Below, in pieces: positions 1 to 7,858 of a stretch of DNA of 64,000 nt. The number at the start of each line of letters is the position of its first letter. Positions within the stretch are counted from its first letter, which is position 1. The translations under genes were made by a program, and so were the position numbers. Below the pieces are notes generated by a model, which worked only from the letters and a program-made list of their open reading frames with translations, did not search any database and was not told the DNA's origin. Location: contig NZ_DASUSQ010000006.1 of the NCBI RefSeq assembly GCF_036375055.1, positions 81,450 to 145,449 of the forward strand, given 5' to 3'. The stretch is from Umezawaea sp036375055 (lineage in GTDB: Bacteria > Actinomycetota > Actinomycetes > Mycobacteriales > Pseudonocardiaceae).

Positions 1-468
1 GGCCGCGCGCTGCGGGTGTTCGGGCGGCTGGTCGGCGGCGGTCGCGGCGTCGAGGCGCTCCGCCGGGCGGTGGACGTGCTGGAGGACTCGGGCAACGCGC
101 TGGAGCTGGCCAAGGCGTCGCTGTCGTTGGGAGGGCTGCTCGGCGCGACCGACCGGCGGGGCGCCGAGGAGCACCTGGCGCGCGGCCACCGCCTCGCGGC
201 GGCGTGCGGGGCGTCCGGGCTGGTCGGCCCGACCCCGGCCGGGCAGGCGGGCGCACCGGGACCGCACCCCACCGCGGCGGCCTCGGGGTTGACCAAGACC
301 GAGTTGAGGGTCGCGAGGCTCGCGGCCGAGGGGCGGACGAACCTGGAGATCGCCACCCGGTACGGCGTGAGCCTGAGGTCCGTGGAGAAGCACCTCACCA
401 ACGCCTACCGGAAGCTCGCCATCCGGGGGCGGGGTGACCTCGCCGAGGTCATCGGCATCGCCGGGTGA
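1..468 (+). CDS. LuxR-family transcriptional regulator, C-terminal part (gene cut by window edge)
   Basis: The reading frame is open from the first base, so only about 155 C-terminal codons are present. The last ~65 residues form a LuxR/GerE-type helix-turn-helix, with GRTNLEIA followed by the recognition-helix stretch SLRSVEKHLTNAYRKL. The preceding Ala/Leu-rich helical part resembles the tail of the large ATP-binding LuxR (LAL/MalT-like) regulators, but the diagnostic P-loop would lie outside the window, so that subfamily is inference. The target genes cannot be told from this fragment. Confidence 0.85.
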   Translation, partial: GRALRVFGRLVGGGRGVEALRRAVDVLEDSGNALELAKASLSLGGLLGATDRRGAEEHLARGHRLAAACGASGLVGPTPAGQAGAPGPHPTAAASGLTKTELRVARLAAEGRTNLEIATRYGVSLRSVEKHLTNAYRKLAIRGRGDLAEVIGIAG

Positions 469-559
469 GCGCGGTTCGACTCCTGGCTGAAACGGCTTCC
501 GGACGACGGCCGGGCCGAGCAGGGTCGGGGAATCCTGGTTCCGGCGAAGGGGGTTCCCC

Positions 560-1579
560 ATGAGGACGGGTAGGACGTGGCGCGCGGTGGCCACCGCCGG
601 TCTGGTGTCCGGCCTGGTGCTCCTGCCGGGTGGACAGGCCCAGTCCGCGACGTGCTCGGTCACCGCGTGGCAGGTGCCGACCGGGGCCACCACCTCGGCC
701 GTCCACGGCTACGACGGCGTGCGCGTCGCGGTGGGCAGCACCAGTCGGATGGTCCGGGTGGCGGGCACCTGGCGCCACACCGACACCCGCGCGGCGGTGT
801 GGGACGACGGTCGGCTCGTGCTGAGGCTCACCAGCGAGACGGCGGTGATGGACGACGTCAACGCCGCCGGGGAGGTGGTCGGCAGCGAGGTGGTCGGCTC
901 GCGGCGGGTCGCCGTCACCTTCGACCGGCTCGGGACGGCCACGCCGCTGCCCGGCAGGTCCACGTGGGACGGCTACTGGGCGAGCCTGGTCACCAGCGGC
1001 GGGGACGTCGTCGGGCAGGCGGTCACCGGAGACCAGCGCGTCGTCGTGCTGTGGCCCGCCGCCGCGCCGGGGACCTACCGCGAACTGCCCGTCCCCGGCG
1101 TGACCGACGCCCGTCCGGTCGCGGTGGACGACCAGCTCCGGATCGTCGCGTCGACCAGTTCGACGACCGGGGGCGGGTACGTCCGGAACACCGACGGGAC
1201 GTGGGTCCCGCTGGCCCACCCGGCGAACGGCCACGCCGACCCGTGGGCGATCCGCGACGGCCGGGTCGTGGGACGGACCCTGCTGGACCCCAACGGTTTC
1301 ACGGTGAGCGAGTGGAACGGCGCGGGGGCGCTGGTCCGCACCTACCCCACCGAGGCCGTGATCCCGAGGGCGATCGGCGGTCGCGGTGTCGTCGGAGGTG
1401 ACGCGCTGGTGGACGGCGGTCAGCGGACGGTGCTGTGGCGCGACGGCGTCGTGGTGGACCGGCTCCCGTCGGTGGCCGCGGCGTTCCAGCTTGCGGCGAT
1501 CAGCGATGTCGAGCGCACGCTGGTGGGTCGGGAGGGGAGCTACCCGAACCACCTGCCCGTGCACTACCGGTGTTCCTGA
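560..1579 (+). CDS. Secreted protein of unknown function with beta-propeller-like repeats
   Basis: The 339-residue product starts with a clear Sec signal peptide (Arg-rich start, hydrophobic run, cleavage near AQSA-T at about residue 30). The mature part is a series of ~45-residue beta-rich units with repeated patterns such as AVHGYDGV, DVNAAGEVVG and TSGGDVVG. This resembles HAF-repeat or propeller-like extracellular proteins of actinomycetes. No catalytic motif is visible. A purine-rich GAAGGGGG lies just upstream of the ATG. The gene stands alone between a LuxR gene and a convergent DJ-1/PfpI gene. Function unknown. Confidence 0.7.
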   Translation: MRTGRTWRAVATAGLVSGLVLLPGGQAQSATCSVTAWQVPTGATTSAVHGYDGVRVAVGSTSRMVRVAGTWRHTDTRAAVWDDGRLVLRLTSETAVMDDVNAAGEVVGSEVVGSRRVAVTFDRLGTATPLPGRSTWDGYWASLVTSGGDVVGQAVTGDQRVVVLWPAAAPGTYRELPVPGVTDARPVAVDDQLRIVASTSSTTGGGYVRNTDGTWVPLAHPANGHADPWAIRDGRVVGRTLLDPNGFTVSEWNGAGALVRTYPTEAVIPRAIGGRGVVGGDALVDGGQRTVLWRDGVVVDRLPSVAAAFQLAAISDVERTLVGREGSYPNHLPVHYRCS

Positions 1580-1628
1580 GCGGACGGGGTGCGCCGGGCC
1601 GGTCCCCGGCACATCCGCTCCGACCGCG

Positions 1629-2324
1629 CTACCCGGCGAGCGCGGCGATCACGGCGTCGGCCAGCGGCCCGCTGGACGCGGGGTTCTGGCCGGTGAACAG
1701 GGTTCCGTCCGACACGGTGTGCGCCTGGTAGGCGGGTCCGCCGGAGTGCAGCGCCCCGCGTTCGCGCAGCCTGCTCGCCAGCAGCCACGGTGCGCCGTCC
1801 GCGGTGCCGAACAGCCGCTCCTCCTCGTCGGTGAAGGCCGCCATCCGCCGTCCGGCGAACAGCCACCGGCCCTCGGGGTCGACGGCGGACAGCAGGCCCG
1901 CCGGGCCGTGGCAGACGGCGCCGATCAGCGTGCCCGACGCGTCCGCCGCGGTGAGCAGCCTGCCGAGGTCCGGGTCCTGGTGGAGGTCGACCACGGGGCC
2001 GTGGCCGCCGGGCAGGACCACCGCGACGTAGTCGGCGACGTCGACCTCGTCGAGCTTGAGCAGAGGGCCGAACTCGCGCAGTGCCCGTTCTGCGTGCGCG
2101 ACGTGGTGGGCGCAGTCCGGTCCGGCGACGGCGGGGTCGGCGCTGTGCGCGTCGAGCGGCTGGAGCACGCCGCCGGGGGAGGCGAAGTCGACGGTGAACC
2201 CGGCCTCGACGAACTTCTCGTGCGGTGCCGCCACCTCCTCGGCCCAGTAGCCGGTCGGGTACCGCGAGCCGTCGGTGCGCTCCCAGGTGTCGGCGGCGGA
2301 CATGATGATGAGGATCTTGCTCAC
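1629..2324 (-). CDS. DJ-1/PfpI family protein (type 1 glutamine amidotransferase-like)
   Basis: The 231-residue product begins with a beta strand (KILIIMSAA) and has the nucleophile-elbow motif GAVCHGPAG, with the candidate nucleophile Cys138. It continues with the SPGG motif near residue 50 and a GGHGP turn, as in the HchA/YajL/PfpI family of glyoxalase-, chaperone- or protease-like proteins. It is probably cytoplasmic and involved in stress or carbonyl detoxification, but substrates in this family cannot be read from sequence. It is divergent from an XRE-type regulator across 195 bases, which suggests that regulator controls it. Confidence 0.85.
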   Translation of the reverse strand: MSKILIIMSAADTWERTDGSRYPTGYWAEEVAAPHEKFVEAGFTVDFASPGGVLQPLDAHSADPAVAGPDCAHHVAHAERALREFGPLLKLDEVDVADYVAVVLPGGHGPVVDLHQDPDLGRLLTAADASGTLIGAVCHGPAGLLSAVDPEGRWLFAGRRMAAFTDEEERLFGTADGAPWLLASRLRERGALHSGGPAYQAHTVSDGTLFTGQNPASSGPLADAVIAALAG

Positions 2325-2519
2325 GAGCGGGTCCCTTCGTGCGGTCGGGTGGGGAGGTCGGTGGCGTCCGCGGTCGGGGCCGCGGTTCCGGCCAGTTCAA
2401 GCCTGGACCGGAGGACCGGGCCGTGGACGCGCATCTCGGGCCCTGCGCGACCTCGGACGCAGCCGACCAGGACTCGGAGGGCCACTCACGACCGGGCGGG
2501 ATCGGGGACAATCGGGTGC

Positions 2520-3407
2520 GTGGCCGGAACCAACCGCGAACTCGCCGACTTCCTGCGCCGGGCCCGTGGCCAGGTCGACCCGTCACGGGCGGGCCTGCCG
2601 CCCGACGGGCGGGTGCGGCGCGTGCCCGGCCTGCGGCGCGAGGAGGTCGCGCTGCTGGCCGGGGTGTCCGCGGACTACTACGCCCGTCTCGAACAGGGCA
2701 GGCGCATCACGCCCTCCGCGGCGGTGGTCGAGGCGATCGGCCGCGCGCTCGGGCTCGACGCGGCGGGGCGCACGCACCTGGAGGACCTCATCGGGCTCCC
2801 GGCGGCGTCGGCCCCCCGGCGGGCGTCGAGCGTCCAGCGGGTGCGTCCTGGGCTCTACCAGCTGCTGGACTCCCTCGACGGCGAGCCCGCGCTCGTCCTG
2901 GGGCGCCGCACCGACGTGCTGGCCGCCAACCGGATGGCCGGTGCGCTGTTCGCCGACTTCGACCGGCTCCCGCTCCGGGAGCGCAACTACGCGCACTGGA
3001 TGTTCCTCGACGAGCGGGCCCGGTCGCTGTTCGTGGACTGGCCGGACCAGGCCCGCGCCGCCGTCGAGAGCCTGCGGTTCGAGATCGGCCGGGACCCCTA
3101 CGACCGCGCCACGGTCGCCCTCGTCGCCGAGCTGCGCGACCGCAGCCGGGAGTTCGACCAGTGGTGGGAGCAGCACCGGGTGCACCAGCGCACGCACGGT
3201 TCCAAGCGCCTGCGCCACCCCCTCGTAGGGGAGCTGACCGTGGAGTACGAGTCCCTGAGCCCGCCGGGTGATCCGGACACGACCCTGTTCGTCTACACCA
3301 CCGAACCGGGATCACCCTCGCGGCGGGCGCTGGAACTCCTCGCGAGCTGGACCGGCCCCGGCGTCCCGGTGGGGCCCGCGGGCGATCAGCGGTCCACCGA
3401 GGACTGA
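2520..3407 (+). CDS. XRE-family regulator with MmyB-like ligand-binding domain
   Basis: About 295 residues. The N-terminal ~85 residues are a Cro/C1-type HTH typical of this actinobacterial family, with LRREEVALLAGVSADYYARL followed by EQGRRITPS. The rest (from about residue 110) matches the MmyB-like ligand-binding domain, with phrases such as VLGRRTDVLAANRMAGALF. I chose the GTG at 2520 because it sits directly before the conserved NRELADFLRRAR start. GACAAT at 2507-2512 could be a -10 box for a nearly leaderless message. Members often regulate a divergent oxidoreductase; here the divergent gene is the DJ-1/PfpI protein. The 3' end overlaps the convergent MarR gene by 22 bases. Confidence 0.88.
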   Translation: MAGTNRELADFLRRARGQVDPSRAGLPPDGRVRRVPGLRREEVALLAGVSADYYARLEQGRRITPSAAVVEAIGRALGLDAAGRTHLEDLIGLPAASAPRRASSVQRVRPGLYQLLDSLDGEPALVLGRRTDVLAANRMAGALFADFDRLPLRERNYAHWMFLDERARSLFVDWPDQARAAVESLRFEIGRDPYDRATVALVAELRDRSREFDQWWEQHRVHQRTHGSKRLRHPLVGELTVEYESLSPPGDPDTTLFVYTTEPGSPSRRALELLASWTGPGVPVGPAGDQRSTED

Positions 3408-3913
3408 CCGCTCGCCGTGGTCTCGGCGAACGTGTCGTCGAGGAGGCGGACCGCCTCCGGCGAGGCGACCAGCATGATCTTGCGCAGGGCGTTCCGCAGC
3501 TGGGCCAGCTCCTCGTCGGTGAGCGGGTCGACGACCATGCGCCGCACCTCCCGCACGTGGGACGGGGCGGCTTCGGTGATCTTCCGGACGCCCTCCTCGG
3601 TGAGGACGGCCTCGACCGAGCGGGAGCCCTCCGGGCAGGTGCGCCGCTCGACCCAGCCCCCCTTCTCCAGGCGGCTCACGGCGTGGGACAGGCGGGACTG
3701 GGAGCCGTTGGCCATCTGCGCCAGCGTGGCCATCTTCATCGCCCGCCGCGGTGCGCCGGACAGGCCGGCCAGGATCGAGTACTCGAAGAAGTTCAGCCCG
3801 GAGTCGCGGCGCAGCTGGGCGTCGATCACCGAGGGGAGCTGCGTGATCGCGCCCGTCAGCTGCATCCAGGCGTAGAGCTGCGTCGGTGTCAGCCAGTGGG
3901 GGTCCTCACTCAC
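3386..3913 (-). CDS. MarR-family transcriptional regulator
   Basis: A 175-residue winged-helix regulator: LPSVIDAQLRRDSGLNFFEY, then the HTH (TLAQMANGSQSRLSHAVSRL) and the wing (GWVERRTCPEGSRS). I prefer the GTG at 3913 (protein begins SEDPHWLTPTQL). The frame stays open to a TTG at 3943, but that start would lie inside a perfect 12-bp palindrome that looks like the operator. The gene is divergent from an azoreductase-like gene and is the likely repressor of both. MarR proteins with azoreductase partners usually respond to quinones, diamide or azo compounds; that ligand assignment is inference. Confidence 0.9.
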   Translation of the reverse strand: MSEDPHWLTPTQLYAWMQLTGAITQLPSVIDAQLRRDSGLNFFEYSILAGLSGAPRRAMKMATLAQMANGSQSRLSHAVSRLEKGGWVERRTCPEGSRSVEAVLTEEGVRKITEAAPSHVREVRRMVVDPLTDEELAQLRNALRKIMLVASPEAVRLLDDTFAETTASGQSSVDR

Positions 3914-3931
3914 AGCGCGCAGCCTAGCGGA

Positions 3932-3943
3932 TTGAACATTCAA
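3932..3943. promoter_or_regulatory. Palindrome TTGAACATTCAA, probable MarR operator 1
   Basis: A 12-base inverted repeat in the divergent MarR/azoreductase intergenic region, 19 bases upstream of the preferred MarR start. It is nearly identical to the second palindrome at 3973-3984, with centres 41 bases apart (about four helical turns). Binding by the adjacent MarR protein is inferred. Confidence 0.75.
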
Positions 3944-3972
3944 CTCGAACGTGGCAGCATCAGCGCCGCGAG

Positions 3973-3984
3973 TTGAACGTTCAA
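3973..3984. promoter_or_regulatory. Palindrome TTGAACGTTCAA, probable MarR operator 2
   Basis: A perfect 12-base palindrome immediately upstream of the azoreductase ribosome-binding site (AGGAG at 3991-3995). It differs from operator 1 by one central base. Occupancy here would block azoreductase transcription. Confidence 0.75.
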
Positions 3985-4002
3985 TCAGTCAGGAGCATCC
4001 CC

Positions 4003-4671
4003 GTGACCCTCTTGCGCATCGACGCGAGCATCCTCGGCCCGATCTCGGCCAGCGCGGAACTGGCCGACCTGGTGGTGGCCGAGTGGGCCGCCGAACGACC
4101 GGACGAGCAGGTCGTGACCCGTCACCTGGGCACCCACCCGCTGCCCCCGGACGCGTGGGCCGTGGCCGTGGACGCCGCGCACAACACCCCCGTCGACCAG
4201 CGCGACGCCACGCAGAGGGCGGCCGACGCCCTGGCACGGGAGTTGCACGGCGAACTGGTCTCCGCCGACGCCGTCGTGCTCGCGTTCCCCCTCTACAACT
4301 GGGGCGTGTCCTCCCACGTGAAGAGCTGGATCGACCTGGTGATCGCCGGGGCGGTGGTCGCCGGGGGCACGGCGGCCGACCGCGTCCTGGAGGGCAAGCC
4401 GGTCGTGCTGCTCAGCACCAGGGGCGGCAGCTACGCCGCGGGCACCCCGAAGGAGGGCTGGGACCACAGCACCCCGTACCTGCGCCGGATCCTCGCCGAC
4501 GCCTGGGGAGCCGACCTCACGGTGGTCGAACGGGAGTTCACCCTCGTCGGCCTCAAGCCGGAGCTGGACCGGTTCGCCGACCTCGGCGCCCGGCTGAAGG
4601 CCACCGCCCACGAGGCCGCCCGTGCCGCGGGCAAAGCCCTCGCCGCGGGCAAAGCCCTCGCCGCGGGCTGA
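4003..4671 (+). CDS. azoR: FMN-dependent NADH-azoreductase-like flavodoxin-fold oxidoreductase
   Basis: A 222-residue flavodoxin-fold protein. The motifs FPLYNWGVSSHVKSWIDL and STRGGSYAAGTPKEGWDHST match the FMN-binding loops of the AzoR/NQO family, which reduces quinones and azo bonds with NAD(P)H in the cytoplasm. The GTG at 4003 follows AGGAG by seven bases, which decides the start. The gene is divergent from a MarR repressor with two palindromic operators between them, so induction by a reactive electrophile is likely. The C-terminus is a low-complexity tail (AAGKALAAGKALAAG) produced by a tandem DNA repeat that runs on through the stop codon. Confidence 0.88.
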   Translation: MTLLRIDASILGPISASAELADLVVAEWAAERPDEQVVTRHLGTHPLPPDAWAVAVDAAHNTPVDQRDATQRAADALARELHGELVSADAVVLAFPLYNWGVSSHVKSWIDLVIAGAVVAGGTAADRVLEGKPVVLLSTRGGSYAAGTPKEGWDHSTPYLRRILADAWGADLTVVEREFTLVGLKPELDRFADLGARLKATAHEAARAAGKALAAGKALAAG

Positions 4672-4707
4672 CGTGCCGCGGGCTGAGCCCTCGTCGCGGG
4701 CTGACGT
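4624..4707 (+). repeat. Tandem 18/15-base repeat spanning the azoR stop codon and next gene start
   Basis: Units GCCGCGGGCAAAGCCCTC at 4624-4641 and 4642-4659 are followed by GCCGCGGGCTGACGT (4660-4674), GCCGCGGGCTGAGCCCTC (4675-4692) and GTCGCGGGCTGACGT (4693-4707). The change AA to TG within the unit creates TGA, the azoreductase stop. In the downstream frame the same repeat encodes a PRAKPS-like leader, which makes that gene's start uncertain. Confidence 0.85.
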
Positions 4708-5995
4708 GCGGCGGGCCTGGATCGCCCGGCTGGGCCCGCGCGGCGAGGTGGACCTCGACCGGGCGGCGTGCCCGCGCGCGATCGTCGCGCGGGTCGGCGC
4801 GGGCCCCGCCCGGTGGGCGGTCGAGGTGAGCGCCGCGGTCGTGCGCCGGATCGTGGACGAGGTGCCCGCCCTCGGCGACGGCCCGGACGCGGTCGAGGTG
4901 CTCCGCCGGGGCAACGAGGCGACGACCCTGCGGGCGCTGCTCACCCTGGCGGAGGGCCGGGCGTCGGCCCCGCCCGCCGACGAGGCGACCCTGGGCGGCA
5001 TCCGCGAGCTGGTCCACCGGGCCGTGCCGCTCGACCAGGTGCTGCGGGGCGTCCGCGCCGGGCACGCGGCGACCGCCGAGGCGTTCCTGCGGGCCTGCGC
5101 CGAACTGGCCGACCCGGAGGTCGCGGTCGACGAGGTCACGGCGGTCTCCCGCGAGCTGTTCTCCTACGTCGACGACCTCTCCGACACGATGGTCCGCACC
5201 TACTTCGCGGAGCACGAGGTGTGGACCACCAGCCTCGCCGCCGCGCGGGCGGACGTCGTGCGCTCACTGGTGGGCGGGGAGTCCACCGTGGACGCCGAGG
5301 AGGCCTCGCGCGTCCTCGGCCACGACCTGCGGCGGACCCACGAGGCGGCCGTGGTGTGGTCCGACGCGTCCAACGGCGGGCTGAGGGCCGCGGCGGTCGA
5401 GGCGCTGCGGGCCAGGGGCGCCACCACGACGCTGGTCGTGCCCGTGGCGGCGGGGCGGTTGTGGGCGTGGGGCGGCGGCGCGGGCCGGACCGGTTCGTGG
5501 GAGTCCGTCGTGGACGTGCTGGCCCGGCACGAGGTCCACGCGTCCTTCGGCACGCCCGCCGACGGCGTCGCGGGCTTCCGCCGCTCCCACCGCGAGGCCG
5601 AGCGGGGCCGGGAGGTCGAGCTGCTGCGCCGCCGGGCCGGGCGGGAGCCGCGGCGGGCCACGGCCTACGCCGACGTCGCCGCGGTCGCGCTCGCCACCGC
5701 GGACCTCGTCGCGGCCGGTGAGTTCGTGCGCCGCGAACTCGGTGGGCTGGCCGCCCGCACGGCGCCGGTGGAGGCGCTGCGGACCACGCTCTACCACTAC
5801 CTCGACGCGGAACGCGGCCTCGGCGACGTCGCCCGCCGCCTGCACGTGGCCAGGGGGACCGTCACCTACCGCGTGAAGCGGGCCCAGGAGGTGCTGGGGC
5901 GCGACCTGACCGACCGCCGCTCCAGCCTCCACACCGCGCTCGCGCTCGCCGAGGAGCTCGGGGACGCCGTCCTGCTGCCCCGCGACGGGGATTGA
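4706..5995 (+). CDS. PucR/CdaR-family transcriptional regulator
   Basis: About 429 residues from the GTG at 4706. The C-terminal ~60 residues carry the PucR-type HTH_30 (TLYHYLDAERGLGDVARRL, then HVARGTVTYRVKRAQEVLG). The N-terminal half is a helical sensor domain of the family (IRELVHRAVPLDQVLRGVRA, then HAATAEAFLRACAELADPEV). The frame is open back to GTG codons at 4673 and 4622, but those add only repeat-encoded PRAKPS residues; no convincing ribosome-binding site separates the options. It lies on the same strand 109 bases before a flavin reductase/monooxygenase pair and is their likely regulator. The inducer is unknown. Confidence 0.85.
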   Translation: MRRAWIARLGPRGEVDLDRAACPRAIVARVGAGPARWAVEVSAAVVRRIVDEVPALGDGPDAVEVLRRGNEATTLRALLTLAEGRASAPPADEATLGGIRELVHRAVPLDQVLRGVRAGHAATAEAFLRACAELADPEVAVDEVTAVSRELFSYVDDLSDTMVRTYFAEHEVWTTSLAAARADVVRSLVGGESTVDAEEASRVLGHDLRRTHEAAVVWSDASNGGLRAAAVEALRARGATTTLVVPVAAGRLWAWGGGAGRTGSWESVVDVLARHEVHASFGTPADGVAGFRRSHREAERGREVELLRRRAGREPRRATAYADVAAVALATADLVAAGEFVRRELGGLAARTAPVEALRTTLYHYLDAERGLGDVARRLHVARGTVTYRVKRAQEVLGRDLTDRRSSLHTALALAEELGDAVLLPRDGD

Positions 5996-6104
5996 GCCGG
6001 AAGCCCAACGGGGCGGCGGAACCCCGTGCCGGCGGACCGAGCGCCTGCCGGGGGAGCGGGCGTCTACTCGGTGGTGTCGAACCCGATCGCACCTGGAGAC
6101 AACC

Positions 6105-6599
6105 ATGATCGACCGAGAGACCTTCGTCGAGCTGATGAGCGGGGTGTGCGCCCCGGTCACCGTGGTGACGGCGACCACCGCCGACGGACGGCCGCACGGC
6201 AGCACCGTGTCGAGCTTCGCCTCCCTCTCGCTCGACCCGCCGCTGGTGAGCTTCGCCCTCGACCGCGCATCGGGCCTGCTGGTCCACCTCCGGCCGGGCG
6301 ACCGGGTGGGGGTGAACATCCTCGGTGCCCACCAGCAGGAGCTGGCCTCGACGTTCGCCCGCGGGCGCCGGGGGCCGGGGCTGAAGTTCGACGGTGTCGC
6401 CTGGACGCTCCGCTCCGGAGTGCCCCACCTGCCGGAGTCCGCGGGCTGGACGGCCGGACGGGTGGAGCGCCACGTGGACGGCGGCGACCACGTCCTGCTC
6501 GTCGTGCGCGTCGAGGAGGCCGAGTCGACCCCCGTCGCCCCGCTGGTCTACGCGCGCCGCGTCTTCGGCACGCACTCCCTCCTCGCCGCCGCCAGCTGA
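6105..6599 (+). CDS. Flavin reductase domain protein (HpaC-like partner)
   Basis: A 164-residue flavin-reductase-like protein. PVTVVTATTADGRPHGSTVS and SLDPPLVSFALDR are the FMN-binding core, GDRVGVNILGAHQQELASTF is the conserved middle, and GDHVLLVVRVEEAE the C-terminal strand. Such proteins supply reduced flavin to a separate monooxygenase. The next gene, 24 bases downstream, encodes an acyl-CoA-dehydrogenase-fold enzyme of the flavin-monooxygenase type, so the two form a two-component system. The family is cytoplasmic and usually NADH-dependent. Confidence 0.9.
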   Translation: MIDRETFVELMSGVCAPVTVVTATTADGRPHGSTVSSFASLSLDPPLVSFALDRASGLLVHLRPGDRVGVNILGAHQQELASTFARGRRGPGLKFDGVAWTLRSGVPHLPESAGWTAGRVERHVDGGDHVLLVVRVEEAESTPVAPLVYARRVFGTHSLLAAAS

Positions 6600-6623
6600 A
6601 CCCCCACCCCCGGAGAGACGACG

Positions 6624-7838
6624 ATGAGCATCACCATGGACGCCCCCAGCACCACCGACGCCGCGCGCACGCTGCGGGTCGACCTCGTCGAGCGCGCCGC
6701 CGCGCTCCGCCCGCTGCTGGCGGACAACGCCGCGGCGACCGACCGCGACCGCGGTGTGCCCGAGGAGAACGTCAGGGCCCTCGCCGCCGCGGGTCTGCTG
6801 TCGCTGACGCGGCCCGCGCGCTACGGCGGTCGGCAAACCGACTTCCGCACGCTGCTGGAGGTCACCCGCGAGCTGGGGCGGGCCTGCGGCTCCACCGCCT
6901 GGGTGACCTCGCTGCTCAACGCCAGCGCGTGGTTCGTCGGCCTCTTCCCCGCGCTGGCGCAGGACGACGTCTGGGGCACGACCCCCGACGCCCGCGTCGC
7001 CGGTGTCGTGACCCCCGCGGGCACCGCGCACGCGGTCGAGGGCGGGTACCGGGTCAGCGGGCGCTGGGCTCCCGCGTCGGGGTGCGCGCACGCCGACTGG
7101 GCGGTGCTCGGGGTCGTCCGGCCGGACGCCGAGGGCACGGCGGACGCCGTCGGCATCGTGCTCGCGCCGATGTCGGAGCTGACCGTCGAGGACACCTGGT
7201 TCGTGACCGGTCTGCGCGGCACCGCGTCGAACACCCTCGTCGGCGAGGACGTCTTCGTGCCCGCGCACCGCTTCCACTCCGTCCCCGACGCCGTCGAGGG
7301 CCGCTACGCCACCCCCTTCACCGACGAGGCGCTCTACCGGGCGCCGTTCGTCCCGGTCGCGGCGGTCGTGCTGACCGGGCCCCACCTCGGGCTGGCCGCG
7401 GCAGCCGTCGACGTCCTGGCGGACCGGGCACCGCGGCGCGGGCTGACCATGACCGACTACGCCACCCAGGCGCAGGCGCCCACCGTCCAGATCGCCGCGG
7501 GCAACGCGGCGTCCCTCGCCGACTCCGCCCAGCTGCACGCCTACCGCGCGGCGGCCGACCTCGACGAGGCCGCGCGGTCCGGGGTGTTCCCCGACTACGA
7601 CGCCCGTGCCCGGATGCGGATGGACGCCGGGATGGCCGTCGTCCACGCCCGCGAGGCCGTCCGCCTCGTCTGCTCGGCCCAGGGCGCGTCGACCTTCGGC
7701 GAGTCGAACCCGTTGCAGCGCGTCTGGCGCGACGTCGAGACCGGCAGCCGCCACGCCGTCCTCAACCCCGAGGTGGCGGCCGAGGTCTACGGCAAGTCGC
7801 TGTTCGGCATCAGGGGCACGGTGACCGCGCTGGTGTAG
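6624..7838 (+). CDS. Acyl-CoA dehydrogenase-fold flavin-dependent monooxygenase
   Basis: A 404-residue protein with the N-terminal helical domain (NVRALAAAGLLSLTRPARYG), the beta domain (GYRVSGRWAPASGCAHADWA; ENTWF-like EDTWFVTGLRGTASN) and a C-terminal Acyl-CoA_dh_2-type helical domain. This is the pattern of the HsaA/HpaB-like/DszC group, which hydroxylates aromatics or sulfur compounds using reduced flavin. The flavin reductase encoded just upstream, with GAGAGACG before this ATG, is the obvious partner. Substrate unknown; a desulfurisation, aromatic-catabolism or tailoring role are all possible. Confidence 0.85.
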   Translation: MSITMDAPSTTDAARTLRVDLVERAAALRPLLADNAAATDRDRGVPEENVRALAAAGLLSLTRPARYGGRQTDFRTLLEVTRELGRACGSTAWVTSLLNASAWFVGLFPALAQDDVWGTTPDARVAGVVTPAGTAHAVEGGYRVSGRWAPASGCAHADWAVLGVVRPDAEGTADAVGIVLAPMSELTVEDTWFVTGLRGTASNTLVGEDVFVPAHRFHSVPDAVEGRYATPFTDEALYRAPFVPVAAVVLTGPHLGLAAAAVDVLADRAPRRGLTMTDYATQAQAPTVQIAAGNAASLADSAQLHAYRAAADLDEAARSGVFPDYDARARMRMDAGMAVVHAREAVRLVCSAQGASTFGESNPLQRVWRDVETGSRHAVLNPEVAAEVYGKSLFGIRGTVTALV

Positions 7839-7858
7839 GCCGTGCCGGGCGATCGGTC

